A DNA stretch of 64,000 nucleotides from Rhodobacter sp. SY28-1 (GCF_005222785.1 NZ_STGH01000001.1:1612001-1676000), one strand, 5' to 3'; positions 42,789 to 51,092 are shown, counted from the stretch's first letter. Numbers and translations: made by a program. Notes: generated by a model not told the origin, from the sequence alone.

Positions 42789-43379
42789 ATGTTCACTGGA
42801 ATTGTCACCGATGTGGGGCGGATCGTGGAGACGAAGGTCACGGGCGACCTGCGCGCCCGGATCGCCACGCGCTATGACGTGGGAGGGATCGACATCGGAG
42901 CGTCCATCGCCTGCGACGGGGTCTGCCTGACGGTGGTGGCGCTGGGCCCGGACGGGTGGTTCGATGTCGAGATCAGTGCCGAGACGGTGTCGAAGACCAA
43001 TCTGGGCGGCTGGGTGCCCGGCAAGCGGGTCAACCTGGAACGCGCGCTGAAGGTGGGGGATGAGCTGGGGGGCCACATCGTTTCCGGCCACGTGGACGGG
43101 CTCGCCGAGGTGGTGGCCGTGCGGCACGAGGGCGGCTCGGTGCGGGTGACCTTCCGCGCGCCAGAGGCTCTGGCCCGGTTCATCGCGCCGAAGGGGTCGG
43201 TGGCTCTGAACGGGACTTCGCTGACGGTGAACGAAGTGGCAGGGGCAGAGTTCGGGGTGAACCTGATCCCGCATACGCAAGAGGTGACGACCTGGGGGGA
43301 AGTGGCCGTGGGGGACCGGGTGAACCTGGAGGTCGACACGATGGCCCGCTACGTGGCGCGACTGCGCGAGTATGACTGA
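42789..43379 (+). CDS. ribE: riboflavin synthase, alpha subunit
   Basis: It turns two lumazine molecules into riboflavin plus a pyrimidine. The 196-residue protein has two related lumazine-binding halves. The first opens with the invariant 'MFTGIVTDVG' and holds 'ACDGVCLTVVAL'. The second opens near 'HIVSGHVDGLAEV' and holds 'LNGTSLTVNEV' and 'IPHTQEVTTW'. The length is normal. Other riboflavin genes lie 8-10 kb away (ribH, ribB). No FMN riboswitch pattern is visible in the 142-base spacer upstream. The stem-loop repeat 43400-43454 follows the stop. Confidence 0.96.
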   Translation: MFTGIVTDVGRIVETKVTGDLRARIATRYDVGGIDIGASIACDGVCLTVVALGPDGWFDVEISAETVSKTNLGGWVPGKRVNLERALKVGDELGGHIVSGHVDGLAEVVAVRHEGGSVRVTFRAPEALARFIAPKGSVALNGTSLTVNEVAGAEFGVNLIPHTQEVTTWGEVAVGDRVNLEVDTMARYVARLREYD

Positions 43380-43399
43380 GGGGGCGCTTGTGGCCGGCC

Positions 43400-43454
43400 C
43401 CGGAGGGTTTCACACCCTCCGGACCTCCCGTGGAGTACTTGGGAAAAGAGCAAG
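43400..43454 (+). repeat. stem-loop 3'-end element with TTCAC loop, copy 2
   Basis: CCGGAGGGT (43400-43408) and ACCCTCCGG (43414-43422) pair perfectly around the loop TTCAC. ACCTCCCGTGGAGTACTT and GAAAAGAGCAAG follow, as in copy 1 at 32123-32174. It begins 20 bases after the ribE stop. Confidence 0.72.
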
Positions 43455-43486
43455 CACAATTTGAGTCAAATGGTTCGGAGAGTGTG

Positions 43487-44035
43487 ATGGGCGAAATCGG
43501 GCATAACGGTGGGCCGTCGATGGAGGGCGGAGTCAGCTGGCGCAAGCATTGCTGGTCTTCGGCGCGGGAGCGGTTGTTGCCCACGCTGCCCATCGAGGTT
43601 GTACGGACGCGGGTCAAGCGGGCGCAGGCGCTGGGGCTGGATTACAAGACCTATGCCGGGGTGCGGGCGGCCACGGGGCATGACGTGGTGGCGTTTCTGT
43701 TTTCCTCCAATGCTTTGCGGGTGACGCTGGTGCGACCGGCGATTCCCGTGGAGCGGGCAGTGAAGCTGGCGGAAGTGCAATGCGGGCGGCTGGCTCTGGC
43801 GGTGGCTCCGCTGACGCCGGGGATGGTTGAGGCCGCAAACCCGGTGCTGGACGGGGTTTCCCCCGCGCCTTACGCGCTGGCGGGGTTCAGCGAGATGCGG
43901 GAGAGAGTCCGGGCCGCGCTAGGCAAGCTGCCGTCGGATCAGGTGATCCTGGTGGGCGACCTTGGGCTGGAACGCGATTGGTGTGCAGCGGGACGGCTGG
44001 CGGGGTACTTGCCGGCGGAGCGGTATTTCGGGTGA
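43487..44035 (+). CDS. conserved hypothetical protein
   Basis: The 182-residue protein begins 'MGEIGHNGGPSMEGG' and continues 'SWRKHCWSSARERLLPTLPIEVVRTRVKRAQALGLDYKTYAGVRAATGHDVVAFLFSSNALRV'. I recall near-identical openings in other Rhodobacteraceae annotated as hypothetical, but no function. It is soluble, without signal peptide or membrane helix. ATG 43487 is preceded by GGAG at a fitting distance, and a palindrome ATTTGAGTCAAAT (43459-43471) lies just before it. It overlaps the next gene by four bases (GTGA), so the two are translated together. Confidence 0.72.
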   Translation: MGEIGHNGGPSMEGGVSWRKHCWSSARERLLPTLPIEVVRTRVKRAQALGLDYKTYAGVRAATGHDVVAFLFSSNALRVTLVRPAIPVERAVKLAEVQCGRLALAVAPLTPGMVEAANPVLDGVSPAPYALAGFSEMRERVRAALGKLPSDQVILVGDLGLERDWCAAGRLAGYLPAERYFG

Positions 44036-44298
44036 GGCGGGTAGGGTATATTGCGCTGTTGGTGGTGCAATGGGCGCTGGTGCTGCAGGGTTTGTTACTG
44101 ATCCTGATCGCGATTCAGGGATATAGCGTTGACGCGGGGTTTCTTCGGTCGTTACCCGAACCGCTGCCCGGACAAGATACGTATCGCATCCCAATCTACC
44201 AACGCCTGGTTCAGGGTATGACAACGGGCTTTATTGCCTTGGGACTGGGCGGCCTCTTGTTCTACCTCCGCCGCCTCTATCTCAAGCGCCCGGAATGA
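44032..44298 (+). CDS. small two-helix membrane protein coupled to the preceding unknown gene
   Basis: The 88-residue protein from GTG 44032, which overlaps the previous stop, has two hydrophobic helices (about 5-27 and 62-80) with a short loop holding 'LPEPLPGQDTYRIPIYQRLVQG', and a basic end 'YLRRLYLKRPE'. I do not know the family. Coupling by a GTGA overlap makes a membrane complex with the soluble partner plausible. A strong bidirectional terminator follows directly. Confidence 0.62.
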   Translation: MRRVGYIALLVVQWALVLQGLLLILIAIQGYSVDAGFLRSLPEPLPGQDTYRIPIYQRLVQGMTTGFIALGLGGLLFYLRRLYLKRPE

Positions 44299-44328
44299 AA
44301 AACGGCGGCCCCTTCGGACCGCCGTTTT
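44299..44328. terminator. bidirectional intrinsic terminator
   Basis: AAAACGGCGG (44299-44308) and CCGCCGTTTT (44319-44328) pair perfectly. It ends both the plus-strand unknown pair and, in reverse, carD. Confidence 0.85.
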
Positions 44329-44349
44329 GCATTCGATAAACCCGAAAGA

Positions 44350-44862
44350 TCAGGCCGCGACGCGACCGACCAGGACCGAGTCGACCTGCTTGGCCGCGCC
44401 CGCCTCGTCCACGCCGGACACAGCCGCGACTTCGCGGGTCAGGCGTTCCAGGGCAGCTTCGTAAAGCTGACGCTCGGAGTACGACTGCTCGCGCTGGTCG
44501 TCGGTGCGATGCAGGTCGCGGACGACCTCGGCGATCGACAGGAGGTCGCCGGAGTTGATCTTCTGTTCGTATTCCTGGGCGCGGCGCGACCACATCGCGC
44601 GCTTGACCTTGGCCTTGCCCTTCAGCGTGTCCAAAGCCTTGGTCACCACATCCGGGGCCGAGAGCGCGCGCATGCCGATGTCGATGGCCTTGTGGGTCGG
44701 AACCCGCAGGGTCATCTTGTCCTTCTCGAAGGAGATGACGAAAAGCTCCAGCTGAATCCCGGCGATCTGCTGTTCTTCGATCGAGATGATCTTGCCCACG
44801 CCATGCGCAGGATAGACCACGAAATCGTTCGGACGGAATTCAGGCTTCTTCGACTTGGTCAT
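44350..44862 (-). CDS. carD: CarD family transcriptional regulator
   Basis: CarD binds the RNA polymerase beta subunit and stabilises open complexes, notably at rRNA promoters. The 170-residue protein starts 'KPEFRPNDFVVYPAHGVGKIISIEEQQIAGIQLELFVI', the Tudor-like RNA polymerase-interaction domain. It continues with the helical DNA-binding half ('VRDLHRTDDQREQSYSERQLYEAALERLTREVA'). The length is normal for alphaproteobacterial CarD. It ends at the strong hairpin 44299-44328 and begins 288 bases after fdxA on the same strand. Confidence 0.93.
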   Translation of the reverse strand: MTKSKKPEFRPNDFVVYPAHGVGKIISIEEQQIAGIQLELFVISFEKDKMTLRVPTHKAIDIGMRALSAPDVVTKALDTLKGKAKVKRAMWSRRAQEYEQKINSGDLLSIAEVVRDLHRTDDQREQSYSERQLYEAALERLTREVAAVSGVDEAGAAKQVDSVLVGRVAA

Positions 44863-44911
44863 TCATTCTTCCCCAGAAAGGAGGCCCCCTTCCGCGACAA
44901 AGGCCCCGCGC

Positions 44912-44930
44912 CCTGAACCCTTTGTTCAGG
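44912..44930. promoter_or_regulatory. hairpin in the carD leader
   Basis: CCTGAAC (44912-44918) pairs with GTTCAGG (44924-44930) around CCTTT, about 50 bases upstream of carD. It could be an operator or an RNA stem; nothing decides between them. Confidence 0.35.
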
Positions 44931-45112
44931 CGTGTGGAGCTGGATTGTCACAAAAGATTTGGGCCCAGATGCTGCGCTCTAAGCCGGTTTCAGGCTTCCA
45001 TGCTTGCTTTGTAAAGGAAAGATAACACAAAAACGCACTGATTCCAACTGCCGCGAAACCGGGCAGTTCAGATGCAAGGCGTTGGAATGTCTCGCTTTGT
45101 CCGGATGTAACT

Positions 45113-45140
45113 GATTCGTGGGGTCGTAGGCCCCCGAATC
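45113..45140. terminator. hairpin after fdxA
   Basis: GATTCG-T-GGGG (45113-45123) pairs with CCCCGAATC (45132-45140), with one bulged base. It lies 11 bases beyond the fdxA stop on the minus strand, without a U-run. Confidence 0.45.
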
Positions 45141-45150
45141 GGCCACACGA

Positions 45151-45489
45151 TCAGCCGCCGGAGCCGGGGGCCTCGGAGAAGTACTTGTCGCGCTTGCCGG
45201 TCTCGCCGTCGCGCTCCTCATACCCGGGCAGCGGGTCCTTCTTCGTCACGATCACCGGCCACTGGACGGCGTATTTCCGGTTGAAGGAAACCCATTCCTC
45301 CATGTCCGGTTCGGTATCGGGCCGGATCGCGTCGGCGGGGCATTCCGGTTCGCAGACGCCGCAATCGATGCATTCATCCGGGTGGATGACAAGCATGTTC
45401 TCGCCTTCGTAGAAACAGTCGACCGGGCAGACCTCGACGCAGTCGGTGTATTTGCAGGCGATGCAGTTGTCGATGACGACATAGGTCAT
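45151..45489 (-). CDS. fdxA: seven-iron ferredoxin FdxA
   Basis: This 112-residue electron carrier has the 7Fe ferredoxin cysteine layout. Cys9, Cys17 and Cys50 match the [3Fe-4S] ligands; Cys21, Cys40, Cys43 and Cys46 match the [4Fe-4S] ligands; Cys25 matches the free cysteine of Azotobacter ferredoxin I. The long C-terminal extension (residues 60-112) is also typical. It follows the S4-domain gene by 52 bases on the same strand, part of the order helicase-S4-fdxA-carD. The partner enzyme is not known. Confidence 0.94.
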   Translation of the reverse strand: MTYVVIDNCIACKYTDCVEVCPVDCFYEGENMLVIHPDECIDCGVCEPECPADAIRPDTEPDMEEWVSFNRKYAVQWPVIVTKKDPLPGYEERDGETGKRDKYFSEAPGSGG

Positions 45490-45541
45490 GGGCCGGCCCC
45501 AAAGCGGAAGGTTCGACTGCTAGCTAGAGCAGGAGGGCGGA

Positions 45542-45862
45542 TCATTCAAGCGGCTCCGCGCCGTCCCGAGGGTCAAGATCGACATAGAGAGCCTGCGCCT
45601 CGGTCGCGGGGCCGCGCCTGTGGCCAAGTGCCGTCACGCGCACGACGCGGATGCGGGCACCTTGCGGAAAGGTGAGGGTGTCGCCCTCGCTGACATCGCG
45701 ACCGGGGCGGGAGACGCGGGTTCCGTTCACGCGGACGGACCCCGCTTCGATCAGTTCGGCGGCAAGGCCGCGCGATTTGAAGAACCGCGCCTGCCAGAGC
45801 CATTTGTCCAGCCGCAGCCTCTGCGCGGCGTTCGGGTCAGGCTTGCCCGAAGGCCCGGCCAA
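45542..45862 (-). CDS. S4 domain RNA-binding protein (Hsp15-like)
   Basis: The 106-residue protein has an S4 RNA-binding domain at about residues 16-77 ('QRLRLDKWLWQARFFKSRGLAAELIEAGSVRVNGTRVSRPGRDVSEGDTLTF'). It resembles Hsp15, which binds stalled 50S subunits carrying nascent chain on tRNA. Its likely start is TTG 45862, immediately after the helicase stop; the family's N-terminus has no ATG here. It is probably translated from the helicase message. Confidence 0.87.
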   Translation of the reverse strand: MAGPSGKPDPNAAQRLRLDKWLWQARFFKSRGLAAELIEAGSVRVNGTRVSRPGRDVSEGDTLTFPQGARIRVVRVTALGHRRGPATEAQALYVDLDPRDGAEPLE

Positions 45863-48736
45863 TCAGACCTTGCCCTTGAGCGCCAGAAGGGCGGCGAAGG
45901 GGTTGTCCGGGTCGATGGGCTTTTCCTGCCGGGGCGGGCGGGCCTCGAACGACTTCTGCCGGTCGTCGCGGTTGGGCTTGCCGCCCTTGCGGTCGTCGCG
46001 GCGGTCGCCTTTCGGGCGGTCGTGCTTCTGCCCGTCGTGGCGGGGCCGGTCGCCCTGGCCTTCGCGCTTGGGCCGGTCGCCCTGCGGACGCTCGCCTTGA
46101 GGGCGATCCCCACGGGGTGCGCGCTGGCCTTCGCCTTCCTTGCGTTCAGGCCGAGGCCCGCGTTCCGGGCGTGGGCGGGGCTTCGGGGCCCAGGTGAAGG
46201 TGTAGAAGGACTCCATCTCGGGTGCCGCTTCGGGTTCGGGTTCCGGAGCGGGGGCGAGGATCGAGACCTCTTCCGGGATCGGCACGCCGGCGGCGATGGC
46301 GGCGGCGGCTTCCTCGGAGATTTCGGGGGCCTTGGGGGCCTCGGCCTTGACCTTCGGGCGCTCGGCCTTTTCGCCCTTGTAGCCAAGGCCACCCATCAGG
46401 TCGGCGAACTGGTCCAAGGTCATGCCGGTTATCGACAGCATGTCGGGCGTGGCCTCGAAACCGGCGCGGCTGTCCTTTTGCCGCAGGATATCGGCCAGAC
46501 GTTCCAGCATGTCGATGCGGATCGCCCGGGCGCCTGCGGGGTGGTAGCCTGCCAGCGTGTAGTGCATCTTCGGCACTTCGGCGACGTTCGGAATCGTGAC
46601 CAGACCCGGCGGAGGCGATTCGGGGAATTCCTGCAGCCCGTTCCACAGCGACCACAGCACCAGCCGCAGCCGGGTCGGCGCGGGCTTGAGAAGCAGGGGC
46701 AGGAAGACCGTGAACTGGCCGAACCGGACACCGTGCTTGCGCAGCGCCCCGCGGGCGTCCTGATCCAGTTCCTTGACCTCAGCCGCCACGGCGTCGCGGG
46801 GCAGGACGCCCATCGCTTCGGACAAACGGAACGCAAAGCCGCGGGCGAGGCCGGTCAGGGTCTCGTCGCGGGACATGTTGAGAAGCGGCTCGAACTGGGC
46901 GGCCACCTTGCGGTCGATGAAGTGCTGCAGGCGGCGGCGGACCTTTTCCACCACTTCCGGCCCGGCCTCTTCGTCGACAAAGGCTTCGACCGTGGGCTTC
47001 GCAGGTTCGGCGCCCTTCACCAACTTGCCCACCGCATTGGTGCCCCACATCAGGCCGCCCTGTTCGGTGAAGTCCAGCTCGGTGTCCGGCGCGTTGTAGA
47101 AGCGGTCGGCGCGCAGGTGGAATTCCGGCTTCAGCGCCTGCAAGGCAGCCTGCGCGAGCGTCTTGGCCCCGTCGGGCGTGGCGCTGGCGTCCTGCTTAAA
47201 GCGGAATCCTTCCAGACGACCGGCGAACTCGCCCTCGACCGTCACTTCGCCCTTGTCGTTCACTTCGGCCACGAGAGCCTCCTTCTGCTTCAACCGGCGG
47301 AGCAGAACAGATGTCCGCCGGTCGACAAATCGTTGCGTCAGCGCCGCATGCAGGGCATCCGACAGGCGGTCTTCTACAGCGCGCGTTTCCTCGCGCCAAT
47401 GGGTTTCGTCTTCGACCCAGTTTTTCCGCTGGGTGACGTAGGTCCAGGTGCGAATATAGGCGAGCCTGCGCGATAAAGTGTCGATGTCGCCTTCGGTCTT
47501 GTCGATGCGCTTGATCGCGGTCGCCAGCCAGTCACTGGGGATGCGCCCGCCGCCAAGGCCGCGACCGACGAGGAATTCGAAGATCCGCGTCAGAAGCGTG
47601 GTGTGTTCGGGCCCGGTCGAGGAGCGGAAGTCGGGAATCCGGCAAACGTCCCACAGAAGCTGGACACGTTTCGGCTCGGTCAGCTTGTCCTGCACTTCGG
47701 GGAGGGCCGAGAGTGCCTTCAGCGCCAAGACGTCGTCGGCATCGCGCGCCCGGGTGAGCCAGTCGTTGAAGGTGGGCGTCTCAAGGCTGCGGATCAGGCG
47801 GTCGGCTGACCCGAAATCCATCGATTCGTTGCGCCAGTGGAGCTTCTTCACCGGCTGGAAGCGGTGGGTCTCGATCGCCTCGACGGTGTCTTCGTCGAAG
47901 GGGCGCACTTCACCCGTTACCCCGAACGTCCCGTCCTCGGTATGGCGGCCAGCACGGCCGGCGATCTGGGCCAGTTCCTGCGGGTACAGTCCCCGCATCC
48001 GGCGGCCGTCGAACTTCGCGGTGGCGGAAAAGGCGACATGCTTGATGTCGAGGTTGAGGCCCATGCCGATGGCATCGGTGGCGACCAGGTAGTCCACGTC
48101 GCCGTTCTGATACAGCGCGACCTGAGCGTTCCGGGTGCGGGGGGACAGCGCGCCCATCACCACGGCGCAGCCACCCTTCTGGCGGCGGATCAGTTCGGCG
48201 ATGGCGTAGACGTTTTCCACCGAGAAGCCGACGATGGCCGAGCGTTCCGGCATCCGGCTGATCTTCTTCGAACCCGCATATTTCAGCGTCGACATCCTGT
48301 CGCGCTTCAGGAACGTCACATGCGGCACCAGCCCCGCGATGGCGCCCCGCATGGTGTCGGAGCCCAGGAACAGCGTCTCGTTCAGGCCCCGCGCGCGGAG
48401 CAGGCGGTCTGTAAAGACGTGGCCCCGGTCGGCATCGGCGCAAAGCTGGATTTCATCGACTGCGACGAAGTCCGCGCCGATTTCCAGGGGCATCGCCTCT
48501 GTCGTGCAGACCCAGTATTGGGTGCGGTCTGGGACGATCCGCTCCTCGCCCGTGACCAGCGCCACGACCGAGGGGCCGACCTTGGCAACGATGCGATCAT
48601 AGACCTCCCGCGCCAGCAGCCGCAAAGGCAGGCCGATGACGCCGGTCCGATGGGCCAGCATCCGCTCGATCGCGTGATGCGTCTTGCCGGTGTTCGTCGG
48701 CCCAAGGACCGCCGTCACCCGCCGGGTGGCGTCCAT
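45863..48736 (-). CDS. Suv3-like SF2 RNA/DNA helicase with a charged disordered tail
   Basis: The 957-residue helicase has Walker A GPTNTGKTH at residues 12-20, the Suv3 hallmark DEIQ at 94-97, motif VI-like 'QIAGRAGRHTEDG', and the conserved 'ATDAIGMGLNLDIKHV'. Suv3 relatives work with RNA degradation machines in mitochondria; bacterial members are poorly studied. After the core (to ~790) comes an acidic/proline stretch and then a tail of ~110 residues rich in Arg, Asp, Lys, Gly and Pro ('PKREGQGDRPRHDGQKHDRPKGDRR'). Such low-complexity tails resemble those of RNase E and may recruit partners. The last gene-proximal motif 'DPDNPFAALLALKGKV' is conserved. Confidence 0.9.
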   Translation of the reverse strand: MDATRRVTAVLGPTNTGKTHHAIERMLAHRTGVIGLPLRLLAREVYDRIVAKVGPSVVALVTGEERIVPDRTQYWVCTTEAMPLEIGADFVAVDEIQLCADADRGHVFTDRLLRARGLNETLFLGSDTMRGAIAGLVPHVTFLKRDRMSTLKYAGSKKISRMPERSAIVGFSVENVYAIAELIRRQKGGCAVVMGALSPRTRNAQVALYQNGDVDYLVATDAIGMGLNLDIKHVAFSATAKFDGRRMRGLYPQELAQIAGRAGRHTEDGTFGVTGEVRPFDEDTVEAIETHRFQPVKKLHWRNESMDFGSADRLIRSLETPTFNDWLTRARDADDVLALKALSALPEVQDKLTEPKRVQLLWDVCRIPDFRSSTGPEHTTLLTRIFEFLVGRGLGGGRIPSDWLATAIKRIDKTEGDIDTLSRRLAYIRTWTYVTQRKNWVEDETHWREETRAVEDRLSDALHAALTQRFVDRRTSVLLRRLKQKEALVAEVNDKGEVTVEGEFAGRLEGFRFKQDASATPDGAKTLAQAALQALKPEFHLRADRFYNAPDTELDFTEQGGLMWGTNAVGKLVKGAEPAKPTVEAFVDEEAGPEVVEKVRRRLQHFIDRKVAAQFEPLLNMSRDETLTGLARGFAFRLSEAMGVLPRDAVAAEVKELDQDARGALRKHGVRFGQFTVFLPLLLKPAPTRLRLVLWSLWNGLQEFPESPPPGLVTIPNVAEVPKMHYTLAGYHPAGARAIRIDMLERLADILRQKDSRAGFEATPDMLSITGMTLDQFADLMGGLGYKGEKAERPKVKAEAPKAPEISEEAAAAIAAGVPIPEEVSILAPAPEPEPEAAPEMESFYTFTWAPKPRPRPERGPRPERKEGEGQRAPRGDRPQGERPQGDRPKREGQGDRPRHDGQKHDRPKGDRRDDRKGGKPNRDDRQKSFEARPPRQEKPIDPDNPFAALLALKGKV

Positions 48737-48739
48737 GGC

Positions 48740-49303
48740 TTAAAGCTCCTGCCCCTCGGCCTCTTTTTCCAGCCGCTCGATGGCTTCGGCTGCCCCCTGC
48801 ATATGGGGATGAATGGCAATCGCCGCGCGATAGACCTCCAGCGCGCGTTCGGGCTTGCCGGTTTCTTCCAGGATCAATGCCAGCCCCGACAGGGCGCCGA
48901 AATGCCGGGGGTTCAGCGTCAGGACATGGCCGATGTCGGCAACCGAAGGCCCGAACTCACCCGCCATGTAGAAGGCAGTGGCGCGGGCATTCCAGGCCTC
49001 GGCGAAATCCGGATCGTGGTCGATGATGGCGCTGAAATGCTCGATGGCGGCGGGAAAGTCGCCAAGGTCCATCGCATCCTTGCCGCGCTGCAGCAGAAGG
49101 TCGAGGGCTGGAGAGCCGGACTTCGACCATTCGATCCAGATTTCCGTCTCGATCCGGCCCGCTTCGCCCGCTTCGGCGGTCTTCAGGCGCTGGAACAGGT
49201 CGTCGAGCTTGGCGTTGTCCTGCGCAAAGGCTGCGGCGCAAGTCAGGAAAAGCGGCACAAGTGCCGTAACGATACGATTGAGAATGACGGCCGGGACACG
49301 CAT
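48740..49303 (-). CDS. tetratricopeptide-repeat protein, exported
   Basis: The 187-residue protein has a signal peptide (residues 1-27, ending AAAFA) and about three TPR units: 'LLLQRGKDAMDLGDFPAAIEHFSAIIDHDPDFAEAWNARATAFYMAGEFGPSVADIGHVLTLNPRHFGALSGLALILEETGKPERALEVYRAAIAIHP'. Such proteins act as periplasmic scaffolds. ATG 49303 is the natural start; the frame stays open far upstream. Only three bases separate its stop from the helicase start, so it probably leads that operon. Confidence 0.85.
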   Translation of the reverse strand: MRVPAVILNRIVTALVPLFLTCAAAFAQDNAKLDDLFQRLKTAEAGEAGRIETEIWIEWSKSGSPALDLLLQRGKDAMDLGDFPAAIEHFSAIIDHDPDFAEAWNARATAFYMAGEFGPSVADIGHVLTLNPRHFGALSGLALILEETGKPERALEVYRAAIAIHPHMQGAAEAIERLEKEAEGQEL

Positions 49304-49367
49304 AACTGGAAAGTAACCGATCCGCGCCAGATTGCCAGTGGCGCCGGGGTCACGAAGGAGAGACTTG

Positions 49368-49655
49368 ATGAGCGAGATGATCGATGCTGCCGTGAAGGCG
49401 CTGTCTGCCAAGGTTTCGGGCGGTTTCGACGGGGTGGCGAAGTTCGTGATCCCGGGCGAGGGCGCGATCATGCTGGACGGACAGGGCGTCCGGGCCGGCG
49501 ATGAAGAGGCGGATGTGACCCTGACCGCCGAGGCCGACGTGTTCCGGGCGATTCTGGACGGCGACATGAACCCGACGATGGCCTTCATGACCGGCAAGCT
49601 TTCGGTCGACGGCAGCATGGGGCTCGCGATGAAGCTCGGCTCGGTGCTGGGGTGA
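49368..49655 (+). CDS. SCP2 sterol-binding domain protein
   Basis: The 95-residue protein is a compact SCP2-like domain ('GVAKFVIPGEGAIMLDGQGVRAGDEEADVTLTAEADVFRAILDGDMNPTMAFMTGKLSVDGSMGLAMKLGSVLG'), which binds lipids or fatty-acyl groups in a hydrophobic tunnel. ATG 49368 is preceded by AAGGAGAG. It overlaps the lipase-like gene by four bases (GTGA), so both are translated together, consistent with shared lipid handling. Confidence 0.9.
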   Translation: MSEMIDAAVKALSAKVSGGFDGVAKFVIPGEGAIMLDGQGVRAGDEEADVTLTAEADVFRAILDGDMNPTMAFMTGKLSVDGSMGLAMKLGSVLG

Positions 49656-50596
49656 AACACGACAGCGCCCAGCCAGCGCCCTTCCATCAGGTTGTGGCCG
49701 ATGCCCCGCCCGGCGCGGTGGTGGTCTGGGCGCAGGCGGGCCGGGCGCGGATCAGGCTGGCCTCGTGGAAGGCGGGCGACAAGGGCACGGTGCTGCTGTT
49801 GCCCGGCCGGACGGAATGTATCGAGAAGTACGGCCGCGCAGCGGGTGATCTGATCGCACGCGGGTTTTCGGTTATCACCATCGACTGGCGCGGTCAGGGC
49901 CTTGCCGACCGGGCGATGGCCGACCCGATGCTGGGCCATGTCGACGATTTTTCCGAGTTTCAGGAAGACCTTGACGCCCTTCTGGCCGAGGCGTCCCGCC
50001 TGGACCTGCCGCAGCCCTACTACATGGTCGCTCATTCCATGGGGGGCTGCATCGCCCTGCGCGGGCTGATGCGCGGGCTGCCGGTCAAGGCGGCGGTGTT
50101 CTCGGCGCCGATGTGGGGCATCGCGATGGCGGCCTGGCTGCGGCCCGTGGCCTCGGTCGTCTCGGCGCTGGCCGGGCCTCTGGGCCTCGTCAGCCGCTAC
50201 GCCCCCTCGACCAGCGCCGAAACCTATCTGCTGCAGGCGCCCTTCCAGGGCAATGTGCTGACCACCGACCGTGAGATGTGGGACTACATGCGCCGCCAGG
50301 TCGCCGAAGTGCCCGCGCTGGCGCTGGGAGGCCCGTCGATCGGTTGGCTGAAGGCCGCGCTGCGGGAATGTGCGGACCTGGCGGCGATGCCCGCGCCAAG
50401 GGTGCCGGTGATCTGCGCTTTGGGCACGGCCGAGAAGGTGGTCGACGTCCCGCCGGTGCATCTGCGGATGGCGGGCTGGTCGAACGGCCAGCTGGACCTG
50501 TATCCGGGGGCCGAGCATGAGATCATGATGGAAGGCCCGGCGACGCGGAAACGCTTTTTCGACCGCGCCGCCGCGCTGTTCGAGGCGAACCGCTAG
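49652..50596 (+). CDS. alpha/beta hydrolase, lysophospholipase (PldB/S33) type
   Basis: The 314-residue hydrolase has 'LLLPGRTECIEKYGRAAGDLIARGFSVITIDWRGQGLADR' and a nucleophile elbow AHSMGG (Ser129). This is the monoacylglycerol lipase/lysophospholipase L2 pattern, with the final His in 'PGAEHEIMME'. It is translated with the SCP2 protein through the GTGA overlap, GTG 49652 being the start. The substrate is probably a lysophospholipid or monoglyceride. A GGTGGGCA/TGCCCACC hairpin follows. Confidence 0.88.
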   Translation: MKHDSAQPAPFHQVVADAPPGAVVVWAQAGRARIRLASWKAGDKGTVLLLPGRTECIEKYGRAAGDLIARGFSVITIDWRGQGLADRAMADPMLGHVDDFSEFQEDLDALLAEASRLDLPQPYYMVAHSMGGCIALRGLMRGLPVKAAVFSAPMWGIAMAAWLRPVASVVSALAGPLGLVSRYAPSTSAETYLLQAPFQGNVLTTDREMWDYMRRQVAEVPALALGGPSIGWLKAALRECADLAAMPAPRVPVICALGTAEKVVDVPPVHLRMAGWSNGQLDLYPGAEHEIMMEGPATRKRFFDRAAALFEANR

Positions 50597-50600
50597 ATAA

Positions 50601-50626
50601 GGTGGGCAGTCTTGCCCACCCTACGC
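50601..50626. repeat. hairpin repeat of the CCCACCCTACG family, copy 2
   Basis: GGTGGGCA-GTCT-TGCCCACC is followed by CTACGC. It lies between convergent genes and resembles 28358-28380. It may act as a terminator for both. Confidence 0.55.
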
Positions 50627-50640
50627 GCGAACGCCCGGGG

Positions 50641-51051
50641 TTACTGCCGTGCCAGGCAGGACAGGCAGGGCTCGGCCGGGTCATTGGCGAACTCGATGAT
50701 CCGCCCCTCGGGCCCGATGAGGTAGAGATGGCCCTGATCCAGTTCCACCCGCTGCATCGCCTGCAGCGCCGCGAAGAAGGCGTCCTCGGCCGCAAGCTCC
50801 GGGCAGGCCATCTTGGTCGCCCCCATCATCCCAAGGCTCAGCGCGGGGAGGGCGACGGCGTTGGTGCCGAAGTAACGGTTGCAGGGCGCCTTGCCCGACA
50901 CCTTGTCGCCGTCGAACCGCAGCGAGGCTTCCCAGGGGACTTCCTGGCCCTCCAGGCCGACCAGGTGCCAGTCGATCCCGGCAATCTCGTTTGATAGGGC
51001 AGGGGTGACGCAGGCCGCAAGTGCGGTCAGGGACAAGAGGCTAAGACGCAT
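50641..51051 (-). CDS. META domain protein (HslJ-like), exported
   Basis: The 136-residue protein has a signal peptide (residues 1-20, 'MRLSLLSLTALAACVTPALS'). The META domain shows 'IDWHLVGLEGQEVPWEASLRFDGDKVSGKAPCNRYFG' and 'LSLGMMGATKMACPELAAEDAFFAALQAM'. In HslJ-type proteins this domain is linked to heat and novobiocin resistance. Five cysteines are present in the mature part, two of them in the terminal 'CLSC'. The 'AAC' within the signal could be a weak lipobox, but a standard signal fits better. Confidence 0.85.
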   Translation of the reverse strand: MRLSLLSLTALAACVTPALSNEIAGIDWHLVGLEGQEVPWEASLRFDGDKVSGKAPCNRYFGTNAVALPALSLGMMGATKMACPELAAEDAFFAALQAMQRVELDQGHLYLIGPEGRIIEFANDPAEPCLSCLARQ

Positions 51052-51092
51052 GGGACAGGCTCCTTCAAGAGGTCAGACATCCCTTTGACGCG

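Larger units (their letters stand above)
44863..45150. other. carD leader region without genes
   Basis: This 288-base stretch has no supportable coding region. It holds a CCTGAAC/GTTCAGG hairpin near the carD start (44912-44930) and a GATTCG..GGGG stem (45113-45140) just after fdxA. The long leader and somewhat AT-rich part (44990-45050) suggest that carD has its own promoter. Confidence 0.5.

Noticed and set aside
47837-49504. 555-codon plus-strand frame opposite the helicase and TPR genes
   Set aside because: It spans two real genes and their junction on the other strand, so it is an effect of composition.
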